Below, in pieces: positions 62,501 through 64,000 of a stretch of DNA of 64,000 nt; position 1 is the first letter of the stretch, and each line of letters starts with the position of its first letter. The notes below the pieces were generated by a model. The model did not search any database, was not told where the DNA came from, and worked only from the letters and a program-made list of their open reading frames with translations. A program made the translations under genes and the position numbers. The DNA comes from JAAXQD01 sp963790095 (GTDB taxonomy: Bacteria; Desulfobacterota; Desulfobacteria; Desulfobacterales; UBA11574): positions 62,001-126,000 of the forward strand of contig CAWBNO010000029.1 in assembly GCA_963790095.1 (NCBI GenBank), written 5' to 3'.

Positions 62501-63373
62501 GAGCGTAGGCGTAATATCTATTTTCCATGTAAGGGTCATGTCGCCACTCGGATGAGTGTAAATTACAAGCTCGGTATCCGGAGCAACGATCGGCAGCTCG
62601 GTAAAATTAAGGTGCTGCATAACCAGATCCAGCGCCTTTTCCTGGGTAATTTCAGGAGTGGTATCCACCCCCACCGGGGTGGCTTCGTAGCGGCCGTTGA
62701 GCATGTACACTGAGTTTTCCTTGTCGAGGTGGACCATTAGCTCTTTGCCGAAGATAGGAACGGAGTTGACTGTTTGCTGGTATCGGAAATGTTTTGTCCC
62801 GATCTTGTCGGCCCACTGCCGCTTGATCTTCAGTTCCTGCATTGGGTTCGATATTTTGAGCAAGTTACGGTTATCAACAACAAACTTCCGTGCGATGCTC
62901 TCCATGGCGGCGATATCGCCGCTTGCACCTGGCTTTTCCGGCGTGATTGCTCTCCCTTTTATTAATGTCGGCGTGCCGTTTTTCCTGTTGAATTGAACGC
63001 GGACGCCTCCCGAGTCCTGCTTGGATAAAACGAGGGAGCGAAGATTATTTTGCTGGTCTTCCTTAATGAGCGGCGTTTTTAAACTCTTTCGTAGGGTTTT
63101 CTTCAGTTGCTCACCAATTAAGGTGGGATCGACCCGGTTGCTGTCGCTGGTCGTGGTTTTTTTTAGGGGACGCTTTCCGGTTGTATTCTTTTCATTTAGT
63201 GAGTGTAACGCAGCGGCATCTATACCGCCAGACAACGTGACCTTTGAAACCAGACTTTTAGGAGACATTCTGCCCGCTATTGAAGGGGAGATCCACGGAG
63301 AAAAAAGGTAAATTGCCGAAACTACCGTCAGAATAAATACGATCTTGGAAAAGAATTTTCCATGGTGGTCCAT
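59516..63373 (-). CDS. Secreted M4 multidomain metalloprotease, second copy, truncated 3' end
   Basis: 1285 aa, near-identical to the downstream copy. Substitutions I can see: P379S, G422D, M625I, A-to-V in HRxGVRDLF, P-to-L in GVDTxGDGW, and Y-to-D and S-to-T in the second module. The catalytic set (HEMTH, NESFAD, GGVHVNSG) is intact. After GLQPY the frame enters the duplication junction and ends in TRSRFFRQT, so the PEGA-like C-terminal ~75 residues are missing. Likely still an active secreted protease; loss of the tail may change anchoring or binding. Same RBS and upstream ~115 bp as copy 1. Confidence 0.9.
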   Translation of the reverse strand: MDHHGKFFSKIVFILTVVSAIYLFSPWISPSIAGRMSPKSLVSKVTLSGGIDAAALHSLNEKNTTGKRPLKKTTTSDSNRVDPTLIGEQLKKTLRKSLKTPLIKEDQQNNLRSLVLSKQDSGGVRVQFNRKNGTPTLIKGRAITPEKPGASGDIAAMESIARKFVVDNRNLLKISNPMQELKIKRQWADKIGTKHFRYQQTVNSVPIFGKELMVHLDKENSVYMLNGRYEATPVGVDTTPEITQEKALDLVMQHLNFTELPIVAPDTELVIYTHPSGDMTLTWKIDITPTLDQRWIYFISAKDGKFVHRIKNIHSAIVTARGTDLNSTIRSFNAWSESGNFFIIDPSTPTADPPYNPIADGSNPSGDTFILSADNGDGSSLFYVWSSLQTSGWDPTGVSAAYNTRQVYDYWNNTHGRDSLDDKGMNLMVAIHFKNNFDNAYWNGTWMVFGDGGTKFRDLAGSLDVTAHEMTHGVIEHTAGLIYENQSGALNESFADVFGVMVDRDDWFIGEDITIPSPGYARSMANPADGLPPQPAKMSEYQNLPNTNAGDHGGVHVNSGIPNRAAYLIAEGLTAESLGTSIGRGDTEQIYYRALTTYLTASSTFLDARNALVQAATDLFGAGSIQVVAVNTAFDVVEITSGTTSDPDDTAPTDTDTVAGDDVMAYLYPADETHDNPFDSNEKYALFFQNFSSFPPYDIADDTLIHYSPGSGANPRYTRPATFTDSNGTIALWVGEDFNVHAVDSTGSNYTQITATGDIWSIAISPDGRYVAFTPNIIDNNIYVYDINSDLTYAYPVVEPSYQEPGSTTTNTVLYADALAFDYTGNTIVFDFLNCFSTPESSCDATGGGYRYYSIGFLDISDLSNGSFFYPFPNQSPAFDIGFPAFAYNNNYVIALDVLDYSNFSTGGDPIRSQVWTLNRESQDSALVADTGIPTANDETFGVWGVPSFWGDDDYITMQRFNISNGAVSNGVVYRIPIDSSWTGDDTNREKINDYDAAMPIMHRVGVRDLFGDITTSATLLDLGNVYLGRSGTATLTLTNNGNKDLSITHLSIQGAAFSHNGTNTTLPRTQSMSITVTFTPGTTVGTQTGTLTITSDADNPTLVISLTGTGVDTLGDGWMTINGTVTYNGTPLCAMVLANGQYMFSCGENQGTYELEIPLDKNGEITLFAFVDGLAPFKVTSEPSSLPSNIEMELASPDSKTPTVTSSVVESIDNPGWVEIEGFVSLEGTPLCAMVLANGQYMFSCDPDGEYQLTVPLDPNGEITLFTFVDGLQPYTRSRFFRQT

Positions 63374-63578
63374 GTTAGCCTCTTTGTGTAAGTCTCAGTT
63401 TAATTTAATCCCATCATAACCAGGCGCATTCTTTTTTTTCGAGCTGGGAGTACCTGATATTTTATGAAGGAATGTGCCGCCTTCGCGTCAATAAAGTAGT
63501 ACTCTCTGTTAGCCATTCCTTTTACGAGGGTCACTACGTAACACAGGCATGGTGCGTCAGGTTTGGCGAAAAAAACCT
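59545..63578. repeat. Tandem duplication unit 2
   Basis: Second ~4.03-kb unit, separated from unit 1 by 8 bp (59537-59544). Starts in the second C-terminal module (TGTAAGGCTGAAGGCCG) and runs past the gene start into the propeptide-like fragment (TTTGGCGAAAAA). Confidence 0.9.
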
Positions 63579-63603
63579 TAATGCTCAGAGTTTGCTTTGT
63601 CAT
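63393..63603 (-). pseudogene. FTP/PepSY-like propeptide fragment upstream of copy 2
   Basis: From an ATG at 63603: MTKQTLSIKVFFAKPDA then CYVVTLVKGMANREYYFIDA, then a one-base loss relative to the fragment at 59352 turns KDGTFLHKIS into AAHSFIKYQ and the frame ends at 63400. Without the shift the end matches the copy 1 fragment. Non-functional remnant; its codons 1-15 lie beyond the duplicated unit. Confidence 0.5.
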
Positions 63604-63612
63604 TAATAACGA

Positions 63613-64000
63613 TTATTTAATAATAATATGTTGTTGAGGAAGTTCGTTTGAAACCCCATTATTGTCCCAATTATAAAACAAATCTTCGCTATTGTCATAG
63701 TCAACTAGAAGGAAATAATCTGTACCGGTCCCAGTTATATTATTAGCTATAGTGCCAATAAAATCGATATAACAGTCGCTGGCCGTAGGGACGCTATGGC
63801 TCATTACCACTACGGAACCTCCTGGAAAAGAAAATTTTATGAGCATCATAGGATTGGCTATAAACTCAAATGATCCCTCATATTTTACAGAACCATGATA
63901 ACTTTCGCCTGCCTTCACTACGGTTGGAAAATCTATATTGGAGATTTTTAAGGGCAGTCCTGGTTGACCACATCCTTTTATCTTACAAGTAATAGGGTTT
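63613..64000 (-). CDS. C-terminal part of an extracellular-type protein (start beyond right edge)
   Basis: The frame is open to the window end; 128 codons visible. Reads NPITCKIKGCGQPGLPLKIS, GSFEFIANPMMLIKFSFPGG, SVVVMSHSVPTASDCYIDF, then TGTGTDYFLLVDYDNSEDLF and ends LPQQHIIIK. Beta-rich, Thr/Ser/Asn-rich, four Cys: typical of secreted domains. No family recognised. It lies upstream of, and on the same strand as, the duplicated proteases. Confidence 0.6.
   Translation of the reverse strand, partial: NPITCKIKGCGQPGLPLKISNIDFPTVVKAGESYHGSVKYEGSFEFIANPMMLIKFSFPGGSVVVMSHSVPTASDCYIDFIGTIANNITGTGTDYFLLVDYDNSEDLFYNWDNNGVSNELPQQHIIIK

Overview
The window reads as chromosome of an anaerobic, sulfate-reducing member of the Desulfobacterota (probably Desulfobacterales-like). 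The main evidence is dsrC with both C-terminal redox cysteines, a siroheme-decarboxylase (AhbA/B-type, alternative heme pathway) subunit, many radical SAM enzymes, a ferredoxin-domain DUF362 protein, an ATP-grasp partner beside ddl, and general gene style. Taxon assignment is inference; there is no 16S rRNA here.

Layout. 1-3.3 kb: a radical SAM protein cut by the left edge, prmA, and a spermidine-synthase-like methyltransferase-fold protein. 3.3-12.2 kb: an accessory, mostly minus-strand region of small genes (PpnP, a Trm13-like methyltransferase, DUF3465, two cupins, a frameshifted radical SAM gene, DinB, aldo/keto reductase, GMC oxidoreductase) plus a plus-strand DUF362 protein. It is littered with a dispersed palindromic repeat, a REP-transposase (RAYT) stub and possible attC-like junctions. 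12.2-15.5 kb: FAD oxidoreductase, PflA-like radical SAM protein, M28 peptidase. 15.7-21.9 kb: histidine degradation, with hutI-ftcD-hutU divergent from hutH. The hut genes convert histidine to glutamate and formimino-THF. 22-24.4 kb: a large unrecognised protein ending in a class III nucleotidyl-cyclase fold.

24.8-30.2 kb: UPF0173 hydrolase, J-domain protein, HD protein, an orphan cobalamin riboswitch with terminator controlling an 86-aa unknown protein, a nitrilase-family enzyme, ahbA-yjbQ, and dsrC with its own promoter and terminator. 30.6-38.3 kb: tRNA modification and housekeeping (miaA, nadE, YhcC-like radical SAM, mnmG, cbpA-like J protein, hpt). 38.3-51 kb: a Zn-ribbon/acidic-repeat/DUF3426 membrane protein, tRNA-Met(CAT), DUF1992, SHOCT-type membrane protein, ddl with an ATP-grasp gene, purE-tsaC, a two-gene unknown/thioredoxin-HEAT set, a SpoIIAA-like gene gutted by deletion, ATC hydrolase, a 52-aa membrane protein, GNAT, hydroxyacid dehydrogenase, STAS-like protein, thioesterase.

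51-55 kb is low in genes and decayed: an XRE regulator, a small acidic protein, a 100-nt nested palindrome, and a TetR gene whose 3' end lies antisense to a multiply frameshifted PAS-GGDEF pseudogene. 55-63.6 kb is the most striking segment: a ~4.04-kb almost identical tandem duplication of a secreted thermolysin-family (M4) multidomain protease. One copy is complete and one is truncated by the duplication junction, with protease fragments on either side. A secreted-type protein fragment runs off the right edge.
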